Positions 36,960 to 48,582 of a stretch of DNA of 64,000 nt are shown in pieces. Position 1 is the first letter of the stretch. Every line of letters starts with the position of its first letter. Source of the stretch: Symbiodinium natans (Eukaryota; Sar; Dinophyceae; Suessiales; Symbiodiniaceae); contig CAJNDS010002548.1 in NCBI GenBank assembly GCA_905221605.1, positions 231,001 to 295,000 of the forward strand, in the 5' to 3' direction. Under the pieces are notes generated by a model. It was not told the origin of the DNA. It made no database searches and saw nothing but the letters and a program-made list of their open reading frames with translations. A program made the translations under genes and the position numbers.

Positions 36960-38074
36960 CTAAGCTACTAAAGAGGACAAATAAGGTTTCCCTGTCCCCT
37001 TTGGCTGTCCTGAATTAATCTTGTCTTTTCTCAGTCTGCACTCTGCGAGAGAGGAATGGACAGTAGAAGGGAAACAACAACGCATGGGCAAGAGTGCTTC
37101 TCTCTCTTTTCTTATTGAGATGACTGGGCACATAAGACTGAGAAGAGACTCCCCTGAATCTCTGCTTTGGCTCTTATCTTGCAGAGGAGAGGAACGTTTA
37201 TATAAGAAGAGGAACCAGGAACAGACACCAGAGAGAAAGTGCAAGGAGCTGACAAGAGTGCTTCTCTCTTCTCTTTTTGACAAAAACCGAGGGAAAGAGA
37301 GTGAAAACAAGAAGCTTTGTTTTGTCCGTTGCAGAAAGGGGGCTCCCTCTCCCCGTGGAGCAGGGTTGATTTCCCGTGTTCGCTCCCGTTTGCCTTCTTT
37401 CTCTCCTACGCTCCTATGTCTTCTGTTCCTTTTTTTGAGGAGATTCAAAGGGATAGATAAACGAAAAAACCCCTGCGCTGTCCTTGATCTTGTCTTTTCT
37501 CAGTCAGCGAGAGAGGAAGACACAGTAGGAGGGAAGCTGGACAAGAGTGCTCCTCTCTCTCTTTTCTTATTGAGAAGACTGGGTACATAAGACTGGGAAG
37601 AGACTCCCCCTCCTCTCCGATTCTCCGCTCTGGTTGTTTTCTTGCAGGGGAGAAGAACTTTTATACAAGAAGAAGGGGCCAGGAACAGACAAGAGAATGA
37701 AAAGTGCATGGAACTGACAAGAGTGCTAAGAGAAAGGGAAGAAAGCTTTGTTTTGTCCGTTGCAGAAGGAGGCTCCCTCTTCCCTGGAGCAGGGTTGATT
37801 TCCCGTGTTCGCTCTCATTTGCCTGCGATCCTATGTTTTCTGTTCCTTTTTTAGGGATAGATTGGTTTCCCTGTCCCTTTGATGTCCTTGATCTTGTCTT
37901 TTCTCAGTCAGCCAGAGAGGAAGGCACAGTACTGGACAAGAGTGCATCTCTCTCTGTTTTCTTGAGAAACAACGGATAAATAAGCGGAAAAGAAGAAACC
38001 CCCTCTCCTCTCCTCTAGATCTGTTCAGCTCTGATCCTGGGAAGTAAAAACATGAACACGCAAGGAAACATCTC

Positions 38075-38882
38075 ATCCTCTCTTTCTCTCTTCTCTCTTC
38101 TCTCTTCTCTCTTCTCTCTTCTCTCTTCTCTCTTCTCTCTTCTCTCTTCTCCTCTTCTCTCTTCTCTCTTCTCTCTTCTCTCTTCTCTCTTCTCTCTTCT
38201 CTCTTCTCTCTTCTCTCTTCTCTCTTCTCTCTTCTCTCTTCTCTCCTCTCTCTCTTCTCTCCTCTCTTCTCTCTTCTCTCTTCTCTCTTCTCTCTTATCT
38301 CTTCTCTCTTCTCTCTTCTCTCTTCTCTCTCTTCTCTCTCTCTCTCTTTTCTCTCTCTCTTCTCTCTTCTCTCTTCTCTCTTCTCTCTTCTCTCTTCTCT
38401 CTTCTCTCTTCTCTCTTCTCTCTTCTTCTCTCTTCTCTCTCTTCTCTCTTCTCTCTCTTCTCTCTTCTCTTTCTTCTCTCTTCTCTTCTCTTCTCTCTTC
38501 TCTCTCTCTTCTCTTTCTTCTCTTTCTTCTTTCTTCTCTCTTCTCTCTTCTCTCTTCTCTCTCTCTCTTCTCTCTTCTCTCTTCTCTCTTCTCTCTTCTC
38601 TCTTCCCTCTTCCCTCTTTCCTCTTCCCTCTTCCCTCTTCCCTCTTCCCTCTCTCTTCTCTCTTCTCTCTTCTCTCTTCTCTCTTCTCTCTTCTCTCTTC
38701 TCTCTTCTCTCTTCTCTCTTCTCTCTTCTCTCTGCTCTCTTCTCTCTTCTCTTCTCTCTTCTCTCTTCTCTCTTCTCTTCTCTCTTCTCTCTTCTCTCTT
38801 CTCTCTTCTCTCTCCTCGCTCCTCGCTCCTCGCTCCTCGCTCCTCTCTCCTCTCTCCTCTCCCCTCTCCCCTCTCTCTCCCT
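38075..38882. repeat. Pyrimidine heptamer array (TTCTCTC)n
   Basis: About 800 bp of almost pure pyrimidine, mainly 7-bp TTCTCTC, with blocks of TTCCCTC (near 38603-38650) and TCCTCGC (near 38812-38848). Confidence 0.95.
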
Positions 38883-39623
38883 AGAGCAGGCTTGAGTCCA
38901 ATTATTCTCCCACTGCTGCCTTCTTTCTCGTGCTCCGACGTCATGTGTTCCGTCTTCTATTCGAGCAGATTGAAGGGAATAGGTCGACAAAAGGTTTTCA
39001 CACTCCCTCTCACTTCTTCAGCCTCTTCTTTGCCGTGTTCTTACAACGGAGAAGAGTAAAACGTAAGAAGATGAGGAGTCAATCTCGCTACCTTCATGCC
39101 TTGTCGTCTTTCTTTTGTTCACTTTGCTCTTACACACGCGAAAACTGAAAATGCAAGAAGATAAACTGACGAGAAGGCAGGGAAGGAGACAGTCTTTGGC
39201 TCGCTGCCAAAATGAGAGAGCGACGCAACAAGGACATGACAAGAGTGCTTCGCTGTTCTCTTTTTGTGAGGATCGGGCAAACAACAGGGGGAAGAAATTC
39301 CTTCTCCCTCTTCTCCCTGTTCTTTGGCTCTCTCCTTACACAAAGACAAATAAAAACACAAGGCAAACAAATTTCAGTCACTACGTTCATCCGTCCTCGG
39401 GTTTCTTTTCCCCTGCTGTCGCTCTCTCCTTACAGAAAGACATTCGCATATACAAGGCAAACCAAAACCACTCACTACTTTCATTCTCCGTCCTCTTTAG
39501 TTTCCCTCTTTGTTCACTCTGTTCTTACAGGGAGGAACTGAACATGCAAGAGCACACCCCGATCTCGATACCATCATCCTCTCCCCCTCTCCCCCTCTCC
39601 CCCTCTCCCCCTCTCTCTCTCTC

Positions 39624-39673
<50 letters not shown>

Positions 39674-40597
39674 TTTCTTTTCACAAGACAAATGAATGAA
39701 CAGAAGACATGGACAAGAGAAGCAAATGGACGAGAAAAGACGGAAGGATGCATCGTTTTGTTGGTGGCAAGAAGGGAGGCTCCCTCAGGGCAGGGCTGAA
39801 TTCCATTGCACTCTTCTTTTTGCCTTCCTTCTCTCTTGTGTTTCCTATGTCTTCTGTTCTTTTGCTTTTAGGAAATTCAAGGGAACTGCTAAAAAAGGAG
39901 GAAGGAGTTGTTCTTGTCTCTTTTCGTTGCCCTTGCTCTTTTCTTTTCTCATTCAGCGAGAGAGGAAGAGACTGTAGGAGGAAAACAACAAAGAATGGAC
40001 AAGAGCGCTTCTCTCTTATCTTGTTGAGAACAATGGATACGCCATCTTCTTGAAAAGGAGAAGCGGAACACAACGCACATATCGAAGACAAAAGAATACA
40101 CGATGAGAAGAAGGGGGCGTTGCGTAGACAGACAAGACAATTCTGTTTTCATTGCTTTTCCATCGCTCTCTTCTCTCTTCAATTCTACCCCTGCCCTCTT
40201 CCTATTCCTTCTATGTTTTTACTCGTCTCAGAAAGGAATGGAAGGGCGGGCACTTTCCTTTTCTTTCGGTCTCGCTACAGGCAAAAGAGGAGAATGGAGA
40301 TGAAATGGAATGAGACAAGCTTCGGTAAGGACCCCTCGCCTCCTCTTCCCTGCATTTTCTTGTACCTTTTCCCATTGAGGCTCATTCACTACTTTCAGCA
40401 TCCCTCCTCTTTAGTTTCCCTCTTTGTTCAGTTTGTTCTTACAGTGGGGGAACTGAACATGCAAGAACACACACACAAATCTCGCTCCCTTCTCTCTTCT
40501 CTTCTCTTCAAGTCGCTTCGCTACTCTTCTCTTCTCTTCTCTTCTTCTCCTCTTCTCTTCTTCTCCTCTTCTCTTCTTCTCCTCTTCTCTTCTTCTC

Positions 40598-40642
<45 letters not shown>

Positions 40643-40835
40643 GTCTCTGTCTGGCTTCTTTGTTCTTTTCTTAAACCCGTGACAACTGGATACACAAGAG
40701 GACAAGGAAAAGAGAAGCTAACGGGCGGGAAAGAAGGAAGGATGGATTGTTTTGTTCGTGGCAAGAAGGGAGCCCCCGCCCCCCCGTAGAGCAGGGCTGA
40801 GAGCCCTTACACCCTCTCTTTTGCTTTCTCTCTTT

Positions 40836-40903
<68 letters not shown>

Positions 40904-41639
40904 GCGTTCCCAGGTCTTCTGTTCTTTTGCGTTTAGGAAATTCAAGGGAACTGCTAAAAAAGGAGGAAGGAGTTTTTCTTGTCTCTTTTCGTTGCCCTTG
41001 CTGGCCCTTGCTCTTTTCTTTTTTGTTCAGCGAGAGAGGAAGAGATTGTAGGAGGAAAACAGCAAAGAATGGACCAGAGTGCTTCTCTCTTATGTTATTG
41101 AGAGAGACGGGGAAGAAGTTCATCCTCCTCGCTTTTTCCGTATGCTTTGGCTCTTGTTTTGCAGACGAAAACATGAATACACAAGAAGACATGAAGAGGC
41201 AACTGGGAGAAAACGACAAGGAGCTCGCACGGGTGCTTCTCTTTTCTTACTGGCAAAATAAGACATGTTGGGTTGATTTCCTGTGTTGGCTCTCATGCGC
41301 CTTCTTTCTCTCCTGCGTGCCTATGTCTTCTGTTCATGGTTTGAGGAGATTCAAAGGGACAGAAAAGATAGGCGACAAAGGTTTACCTGTCCCTTTCGCT
41401 GTCCTTGATCTTAAGAATCTTGTCTCAGTCAGCGAGAGAGGAAGACACAGTAGAAGCGAAACAGTAGGAATGCTTGAAAAAACAACGGATACATAAGAGG
41501 AAGAAGAAGAAGAAACTCCCGCTCCTCGCTTCTCGATCTTGTTCAGCTCTCTTCATGCAGAGTAGCAACATGAACACGCAAGGAAAAATCATCGCCTACC
41601 TTTATCCTTCCTTTTCTCCCTTCTCCCTTCTCCGTTCTC

Positions 41640-41837
41640 TCTTCTCTCTTCTCTCTTCTCTCTTCTCTCTGCTCTCTGCTCTCTGCTCTCTGCTCTCTGC
41701 TCTCTGCTCTCTGCTCTCTGCTCTCTGCTCTCTGCTCTCTGCTCTCTGCTCTCTGCTCTCAGCTCTCAGCTCTCAGCTCTCAGCTCTCAGCTCTCAGCTC
41801 TCAGCTCTCAGCTCTCAGCTCTCAGCTCTCAGCTCTC

Positions 41838-41896
<59 letters not shown>
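41640..41896. repeat. Blocked heptamer array: TTCTCTC, GCTCTCT, GCTCTCA, then (CT)n
   Basis: Successive blocks keep a 7-bp period while the variant changes: TTCTCTC to about 41669, GCTCTCT to 41760, GCTCTCA to about 41840, then plain CT to 41894. Confidence 0.95.
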
Positions 41897-41898
<2 letters not shown>

Positions 41899-42960
41899 TT
41901 GTCCCTTTCTTCGAGACGAGAAGCAGATGGATAAGACGAGATGGAAAGAGAGATTCTTTGCTTCGCTGCAGAATGTGGGGTGAAAACAACAGTAGACTGT
42001 TTGGGGAACAAGTCTTCCCTTTGCTCTTTTTGGGCATACAACAGGGCGAAGAAATTCCTTCTCCCCTCTTATCCCTGTTCTGTAGTCTATCGTTACAGAA
42101 AGACAAATACATATACAAGGTGCCAGTTTCACTCTTGTCCCACTCCTTTAGCGCTTTTCTTACAGCAGAAAAGCTGAACATGCAAGAATACAGCCTCCTC
42201 TCTCTTCTCTCTTCTTTGTTCTCTTGTACGTGACAAATGAATACAGAAGAGGACAAGGAAAAGAGAAGTTAATGGGCGGGAAAGAGGGCAGGGTGGATTG
42301 CTTTGTTCCTGGCAAGAAGGGAGCCCCCCCCCCCCCCGTAGAGCAGGGCTGAGAGCCCTTACACCCTCTCTTTTGCTTTCTTTCTCTCCTGCGTTCCCAG
42401 GTCTTCTGTTCTTTTGCGTTTAGGAAATTCAAGGGAACTGCTAAAAAAGGAGGAAGGAGTTTTTCTTGTCTCTTTTCGTTGCCCTTGCTGGCCCTTGCTC
42501 TTTTCTTTTCTCGTTCAGCGAGAGAGGAAGAGACTGCAGGGGGCAAACAACAAAGAATGGACAAGAGCCCTTCTCTCTTATCTTATTGAGAAATTGATAG
42601 GTAAGAGGAGGAAGAAACTCCCCTCTCCTCAGTCTCCATCTCTTCTCTTCTTTTCTCTTCTTTACGTGCTCCTCTCAAACCGAAGACAAAAGAACAAACG
42701 ATGAAGGGAACATGATATCGACTGTTTTGGCTATCCTTCTTGCTTCTCATTGCTGTTCCATCGTTCTCTTCTCTCTTCAAGTCTATCCAGATATTTTCTT
42801 TTTTCCTTTCGACGAGGAGAATGGGAAGAGAAGGTCCTTTCTCTTCGTCCCTCGTGTTCCTTCCAAAACACGAAGGGCGTGCGGCGTGTGAAAAGGTAGA
42901 ATTTCTACCCGCGTCGCGCAGGTATATAGGATGTATGTGTTGCATGAGCAGCTAGAATTT

Positions 42961-43914
42961 CTACCCACATCTTGTAGGTGTGTATATGTATTGTATATCA
43001 CATAGAGAAACGGAGAGGAAAGGGCGGGAATACTCAAACCGTAAGACTAGGATTTGAGGGCATTGGGTTTTTGTATGTAACCCCGATCCAGCGAGAATAT
43101 TGTGAGCAAGTATCTGGGTTCTGGGCCTTCCCACAAGCCCAACTTGCTCGCAAGTACATGGGTTGTCATTTCAATGTTTCCCAAAGGGTCACCCAGAACA
43201 ATTCTCATTTCTCACACACACATCATCCCCAATACTCACAAATACATATCTCATATACCCTTCTCGTTTAAGGTTTAGATTTCTAAACAGCGTATTCGAC
43301 GAAGGCTTAGGGTAAATTCCAAGATTTACACATGCTTCTTATTTAGTTTTGGGACATAGCCTTATTCCTAAACCTATTCCTTTAACGTTTAAGGCCAAAA
43401 CGCACGCATGAGCCTTAGTTGTTTAAGGTTTTGCGCCGGACACTGAGGTCTATTAATTCTAGATTCTTAAACCACGCACCTGGGCACGACGAGGTTGCGG
43501 GAAAGGGGGGAGAATCGCGAACCTTATGGCTGAAGCTTAAGCCTAACCCTATTCCAAACCATATTCGCTGAAGATCTAGTGAATTCAGATCGTGTTTTAA
43601 GTTGGGGTCCCTGAAGGAGCAAAAAAGGGGGAAAAAATCCAACAAAATGAGCAATTTGGTGAAAACCCTTATGTTTTGGTCTGAGATGGAGCTGTGTAAA
43701 GGGTCCTTCCGAGTCCTTGCTCAGAAGACTTGCTCCTTTTCAATCTTCAAGGGTTTTAAAGAATGTAAGAGGTTTTTTCTAATTTTAAGGGGCCTCTGTG
43801 GCATATTCGTTAAGTATCAACAATCTTCTTCTGAAAGAACCCTCCGAGTTTTATCTCCTGAAAAGAGGAAAAGGAAAATGCTAAGCGAAGCGTTCACTCA
43901 TTGTTTTCCCCTAA
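42961..43914. other. Gene-free spacer
   Basis: AT-rich to mixed sequence with fragments of Pro/Lys-rich reading frames but no recognisable domain. I see no gene, RNA or clear repeat apart from short direct repeats. Confidence 0.6.
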
Positions 43915-44410
43915 AAATTTTGCACCTTCACGGACCCCCAATGAAGGCCAAAAACAAAAGGGTTTTCACCAAATTGCTGGTGTTGATGATTTTGCGTCTT
44001 GCACGGACCCCAGCTAAAGCCAAAAACATAGGTGTTTTCGCCAAATTATTGTTCATTTGGGCGATTTTTGGCAATTTTGCACCTTCACAGACCCCCAGGT
44101 AAGGCAAAAACATCCGGATTTTCAATTTTTCGTGATTTTTTGCAATTTTGCGCGTTCACCGACCCTCAGCTAAGGCCAAAACAAAAAGATTTTCATCAAA
44201 TTGCTGATTTTTGTGATTTTCCTGAGTTTGGTTGTTTTTTGCAATGTGGCGCCTTGACGGACCCCTATCCAAGGCCAAAACATAAGGATTTCCATCAAAC
44301 TGCTGCTTTTGGTGCTTTTTGTAATTTTGCGCCTGCACCCACCCCCAGCTAAGGCCAAAACATAAGGATGTTACCAGATTGCGACTTTTGGCAATTTTGC
44401 GCCTTCACCG
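43915..44410. repeat. Minisatellite, ~75-100 bp units, about seven copies
   Basis: Degenerate units start near 43918, 43992, 44073, 44146, 44246, 44326 and 44396. Shared parts are TTTTGCRCCTTCAC, GACCCCCAGCTAAGGC and CAAAACATAAGGATTTTC. Reading frames across it are repeat artefacts. Confidence 0.85.
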
Positions 44411-44469
44411 GCTTACTTAGGTGATTTGTTTGCGACGTGGCGCCTTGACGAACCTCAAACTATTCGAAC

Positions 44470-45575
44470 ACCCCCCCTCCCAATACTAAATTACGAGCCG
44501 GGCCTTCTCCCAATACTAAATTACGAGCCCGGGCCTTCTCCCAATACTAAATTACGAGCCCGGGCCTTCTCCCAATACAAAATGACGAGCCCGGACCTTC
44601 CCCCAATACTAAATTACGAGCCCGGACCTTCCCCCAATACTAAATTACGAGCCCGTGCCTTCCCCCAATACTAAATTACGAGCCAGGCCCTTCTCCCAAT
44701 ACTAAATTACGAGCCAGGGCCTTCCCCTCCTTTCCAGACTGGTCTCCCCGGGCCCCCCCCCAAACTATTCGAACTATTCGAACTATTCGAAATTATTCGA
44801 ACTATTCGAACCCACTTGGTTCGAATAGTTCGAATAATTTCGAATAGTTCGAATAGTTCGAATAGTTTGGGCGCCCCAGGCCGGGCCCCAAACTATTCGA
44901 ACACCCCCCCTCCCAATACTAAATTACGAGCCCGGGCCTTAATTACGAGCCCGGGCCTTCTCCCAATACTAAATTACGAGCTCGGGCCTTCTCCCAATAC
45001 TAAATTACGAGCCCGGGCCTTCCCCCAATACTAAATTACGAGCCCGGCCTTCCCCCAATACTAAATTACGAGCCCGGGCCTTCCCCCAATACTAAATTAC
45101 GAGCCCGGGCCTTCCCCCAATACTAAATTACGAGCCCGGACTAAATTACGAGCCATGGCCTTCCCTTCCTTTCCAGACTGGTCTCCCCGGGCCCCCCCCC
45201 CCCAAACTATTCGAACTATTCGAACTATTCGAAACTATTCAAACTATTCGAACCCCCTTGGTTCGAATAGTTCGAATAGTTTCAAATAATTCGAATAGTT
45301 TGAATAGTTTGGGCGCCCCAGGCCGGGCCCCAAACTACTCCCAAAACAAAATTACGAGCCCGGGCCTTCTCCCAATCGTAAATTACGAGCCCGGGCCTTC
45401 TCCCAATACTAAATTACGAGCCCGGACCTTCCCCGAATACTAAATTACGAGCCCGGGCCTTCCCCCAATACTAAATTACGAGCCCGGACCTGCCCCGAAT
45501 ACTAAATTACGAGCCCGGGCCTTCCCCCAATACTAAATTACGAGCCAGGGCCTTCTCCCAATCGAGCACGAGCCC
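44470..45575. repeat. 31-bp tandem repeat blocks
   Basis: Three blocks (about 44480-44720, 44908-45160, 45345-45560) of a 31-bp unit containing CCCAATACTAAATTACGAGC and GGGCCTTC. They alternate with TTCGAA-rich inverted arrays at about 44762-44872 and 45207-45312. Confidence 0.9.
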
Positions 45576-45699
45576 TCCTTTCCAGACTGGTCTCCCCGGG
45601 CACCCCACCCCCCTAAACTATTCGAACTATTCGAACTATTCGAAATTTTTCGAACTATTCGAACCCCCTTGGCTCGAATAGTTCGAATAGTTTGGGGCA

Positions 45700-47070
45700 C
45701 CAGTTTTGTGCGGCATTTGCAGGACTTTTGCAAGGTGCCAAGGGGATCCCGGCAAATTTTGACAGGCAACGTTGTTCCTACCCTTTCCCGTTTTGCGTGG
45801 TTTTTGCAGGACTTTTGCAGGGTGCCAAGGGTATCCCGGCAAATTTCGACCCGCAAAGTTGTTCCTACCCGTTCCCGTTTTGTGTGATATTTGCGGGACT
45901 TTTGCAGGGCGCCAAGGGGATCCCGGCAAATTTCGACCCGCCAAGTTGTTCCTACCCGTTCCCGTTTTGCGTGGCATTTGCAGGACTTTTTCAGGGCGCC
46001 AAGGGGATCCCGGCAAATTTCGACCCGCAAATGTTGTTCCTACCCGTTCCCGTTTTGTGTGGTATTTGCAGGACTTTTGCAGGGCGCCAAGGGGATCCCG
46101 GCAAATTTCGACCAAAGTTGTTCCTACCTGTTCCCGTTTTGTGCGGTACTTGAAGAACTTTTCCAGGGTGCCAAGGGGATCCCGGCAAATTTCGACCCGC
46201 AAAGTTGTTCCTACCCGTTCCCGTTTTGTGTGTTATTTGCGGGACTTTTGCAGGGCGCCAAGGGGATCCCGGCAAATTTCGACCCGCCAAGTTGTTCCTA
46301 CCCGTTCCCGTTTTGTGTGGCATTTGCAGGACTTTTTCAGGGTGCCAAGGGGATCCCGGCAAATTTCGACCCGCAAAGTTGTTCCTACCCGTTCCCGTTT
46401 TGTGTGTTATTTGCGGGACTTTTGCAGGGCGCCAAGGGGATCCCGGCAAATTTCGACCCGCAAAGTTGTTCCTACCCGTTCCCGTGTTGTGTGGTATTTG
46501 CGGGACTTTTGCAGGGTGCCAAGGGGATCCCGGCAAATTTCGACCCGCAAAGTTGTTCCTACCCGTTCCCGTTTCGTGTGGTATTTGCGGGACTTTTGCA
46601 GGGTGCCAAGGGGATCCCGGCAAATTTCGACCTACAAAGTTGTTCCTACCCGTTCCCGTTTTGTGTGTTATTTGCGGGACTTTTGCAGGGTGCCAAGGGG
46701 ATCCCGGCAAATTTCGACCCGCCAAGTTGTTCCTACCCGTTCTCGTTTTGTGTGGTATTTGCGAGACTTTTGCAGGGTGCCAAGGGGATCCCGGCAAATT
46801 TCGACCCGCAAATGTTGTTCCTACCCATTCCCGTTTTGCGTGGTATTTGCGGGACTCTTCCATGGTGCCAAGGGGATCCCGGCAAATTTCGACCCGCAAA
46901 GTTGTTCCTACCCGTTCCCGTTTTGTGTGGTATTTGCGGGACTTTTGCAGGGTGCCAAGGGGATCCCGGCAAATTTCGACCCGCAAAGTTGTTCCTACCC
47001 GTTCCCGTTTTGTGCGGTATTTGCGGGACTTTTGCAGGGTGCCAAGGGGATTCCGGCAAATTTTGACCTT
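45700..47070. repeat. 87-bp satellite, ~16 units
   Basis: The unit runs from TTGTTCCTACCCGTTCCCGT through TTTGCAGGGTGCCAAGGGGA to TTTCGACCCGCAAAG. Because 87 is divisible by 3 and the unit lacks stops in several frames, it yields reading frames of 370-475 codons in three forward frames and one reverse frame with a 29-residue period. I judge none to be a gene. Confidence 0.93.
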
Positions 47071-47124
47071 TGGGGGCCCCAGGCCGGCGCGAACCCCCCT
47101 TCCTCCCAAACTGGTCTCCCCGGG

Positions 47125-48140
47125 GACCCCCCAAACTATTCGAACTATTCGAACTATTCGAAACTATTCGAACTATTCGAACCCCCTTGGTTCGAATAGT
47201 TCGAAGAGTTCGAATAGTTTGGGGCACCAGCCCTCGCCCCCAAACTATTCGAACTATCCGAACCCCCCTGGTTCGAATAGTTCGAATAGTTTGGGGTACC
47301 AGGCCGGGCCCCCAAACTATTCGAACTATTCGAACCCCCCTGGTTCGAATAGTTCGAACAGTTGGTTTGGGGCACCAGGCCGGGCCCCCAAACTATTCGA
47401 ACTATTCGAACCCCTCTGGTTCGAATAGTTCGAATAGTTTCGAATAGTTTCGAATAGTTCGAATAGTTCGAATAGTTCGAATAGTTCGAATAGTTTGGGG
47501 GCCCGGCCTGGGGCCCTCACACTATTCGAACTATTCGAACCCCCCTTTCTCCCAAACTGGTCTCCCCGGGGACGCCCCAAACTATTCGAACTATTCGAAC
47601 TATTCGAAACTATTCGAACTATTCGAACCCCCCTGGTTCGAATAGTTCGAATAGTTCGAATAGTTTGGGGCACCAGCCCTCGCCCCCAAACTATTCGAAC
47701 TATTCGAACCCCCCTGGTTCGAATAATTCGAATAGTTCGAATAGTTTGGGGGCCCCAGGCCGGGCCCCCAAACCATTCAAACTATGCGAACCCCCCTTCC
47801 TCCCAAACTGGTCTCCCCGGGCAACCCCCAAACTATTCGAACTATTCGAACTATTCGAAACTATTCGAACTATTCGAACCCCCCTGGTTCGAATAGTTCG
47901 AATAGTTCGAATAGTTTGGGGCACCAGCCCTCGCCCCCAAACTATTCGAACTATTCGAACCCCCCTGGTTCGAATAGTTCGAATAGTTCGAATAGTTCGA
48001 ATAGTTTGGGCCTCCAGGCCGGGCCCCCAAACTATTCGAACTATTCGAACCCCCCTGGTTCGAATAGTTCGAATAGTTTCGAATAGTTCGAATAGTTCGA
48101 ATAGTTTGGGGGCCCCAGTCCGGACCCCAAACCATTCAAA
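47125..48140. repeat. Arrays of inverted ACTATTCGA nonamers (TTCGAA-rich hairpins)
   Basis: Each block is (ACTATTCGA)n, a CCCCCCTGG-type turn, then the reverse complement (TCGAATAGT)n, so every block can fold on itself. At least eight such blocks are separated by G/C-rich spacers, some containing CCAAACTGGTCTCCCCGGG. Similar blocks occur at 44762-44872, 45207-45312 and 45614-45694. Confidence 0.92.
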
Positions 48141-48194
48141 CTATTCGAACCCCCATTTGAATGTTCAGAAAAGACGCATGGTCACATAATACAG

Positions 48195-48209
48195 GAAGGT
48201 TCCTCGTAC

Positions 48210-48244
<35 letters not shown>

Positions 48245-48330
48245 ATGTAATATCAGATTATATAATAAAATGTAAGATAATATAATATCATATAATATTA
48301 CACATATATATATATACTTCCCCTAAATAA
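48195..48330. repeat. (TA)n-rich microsatellite
   Basis: TA tracts and AATAT-type sequence; no gene. Confidence 0.9.
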
Positions 48331-48335
48331 AATAC

Positions 48336-48390
48336 AGGAGCTCGAACTGCTAGCTCCTGGAACAAACAAAAACAGGAGGCAACTCCTGAA
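48336..48390. repeat. Two CAGGAG/CTCCTG hairpins
   Basis: Two stems: CAGGAGCT...AGCTCCTG (about 48343-48360) and CAGGAG...CTCCTG (about 48373-48388), separated by an A-rich linker. They lie downstream of the minus-strand gene and resemble the hairpin in its second intron. Confidence 0.75.
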
Positions 48391-48582
48391 ACACAACCCG
48401 TGGCCTCCTCGGCAGGCCCTTCGATCTCCAAAATCCAGATCCTGCAAGAAGCAGCTGCAGCACATGAAACACTTGCAACCCTTCGGAGTTATGCTGAAGC
48501 TGATCCTGCGCTTGCTGCTAAGCATGCGCCACACTGGAAACCTTTTTCCAGGAAGATGCCCTCCATTGCGCGCAGTTGCAAG

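Larger units (their letters stand above)
36960..42960. repeat. Composite CT-rich satellite region
   Basis: Degenerate copies of a composite unit recur without a gene. One marker, TCAGCGAGAGAGGAAGA or a close variant, occurs near 37030, 37500, 37905, 39955, 41030, 41430 and 42515. A second block around GAGCAGGGCTGAG (near 37360, 37785, 39790, 40790, 42345) is followed by TTCAAGGGAACTGCTAAAAA in three units (near 39880, 40945, 42430). The units are joined by long pyrimidine microsatellites. The long reading frames inside are low-complexity Ser/Leu or Arg/Glu runs and are not genes. Confidence 0.85.

Noticed and set aside
38015-39059. Long Ser/Leu-rich (+) and Arg/Glu-rich (-) reading frames of 230-335 codons
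   Set aside because: They are translations of the TTCTCTC heptamer array; frames remain open on both strands because the repeat lacks stops.
43602-44102. 166-codon Lys-rich frame
   Set aside because: It runs into the ~80-bp minisatellite and shows no domain or codon pattern of a gene.
45772-47428. Reading frames of 370-475 codons with 29-residue repeats
   Set aside because: The 87-bp satellite unit is stop-free in several frames and both orientations; no unique sequence or domain supports a gene.
47070-48189. Asn/Ser- or Arg/Ile-rich repeat frames
   Set aside because: They arise from the ACTATTCGA nonamer arrays in both orientations.
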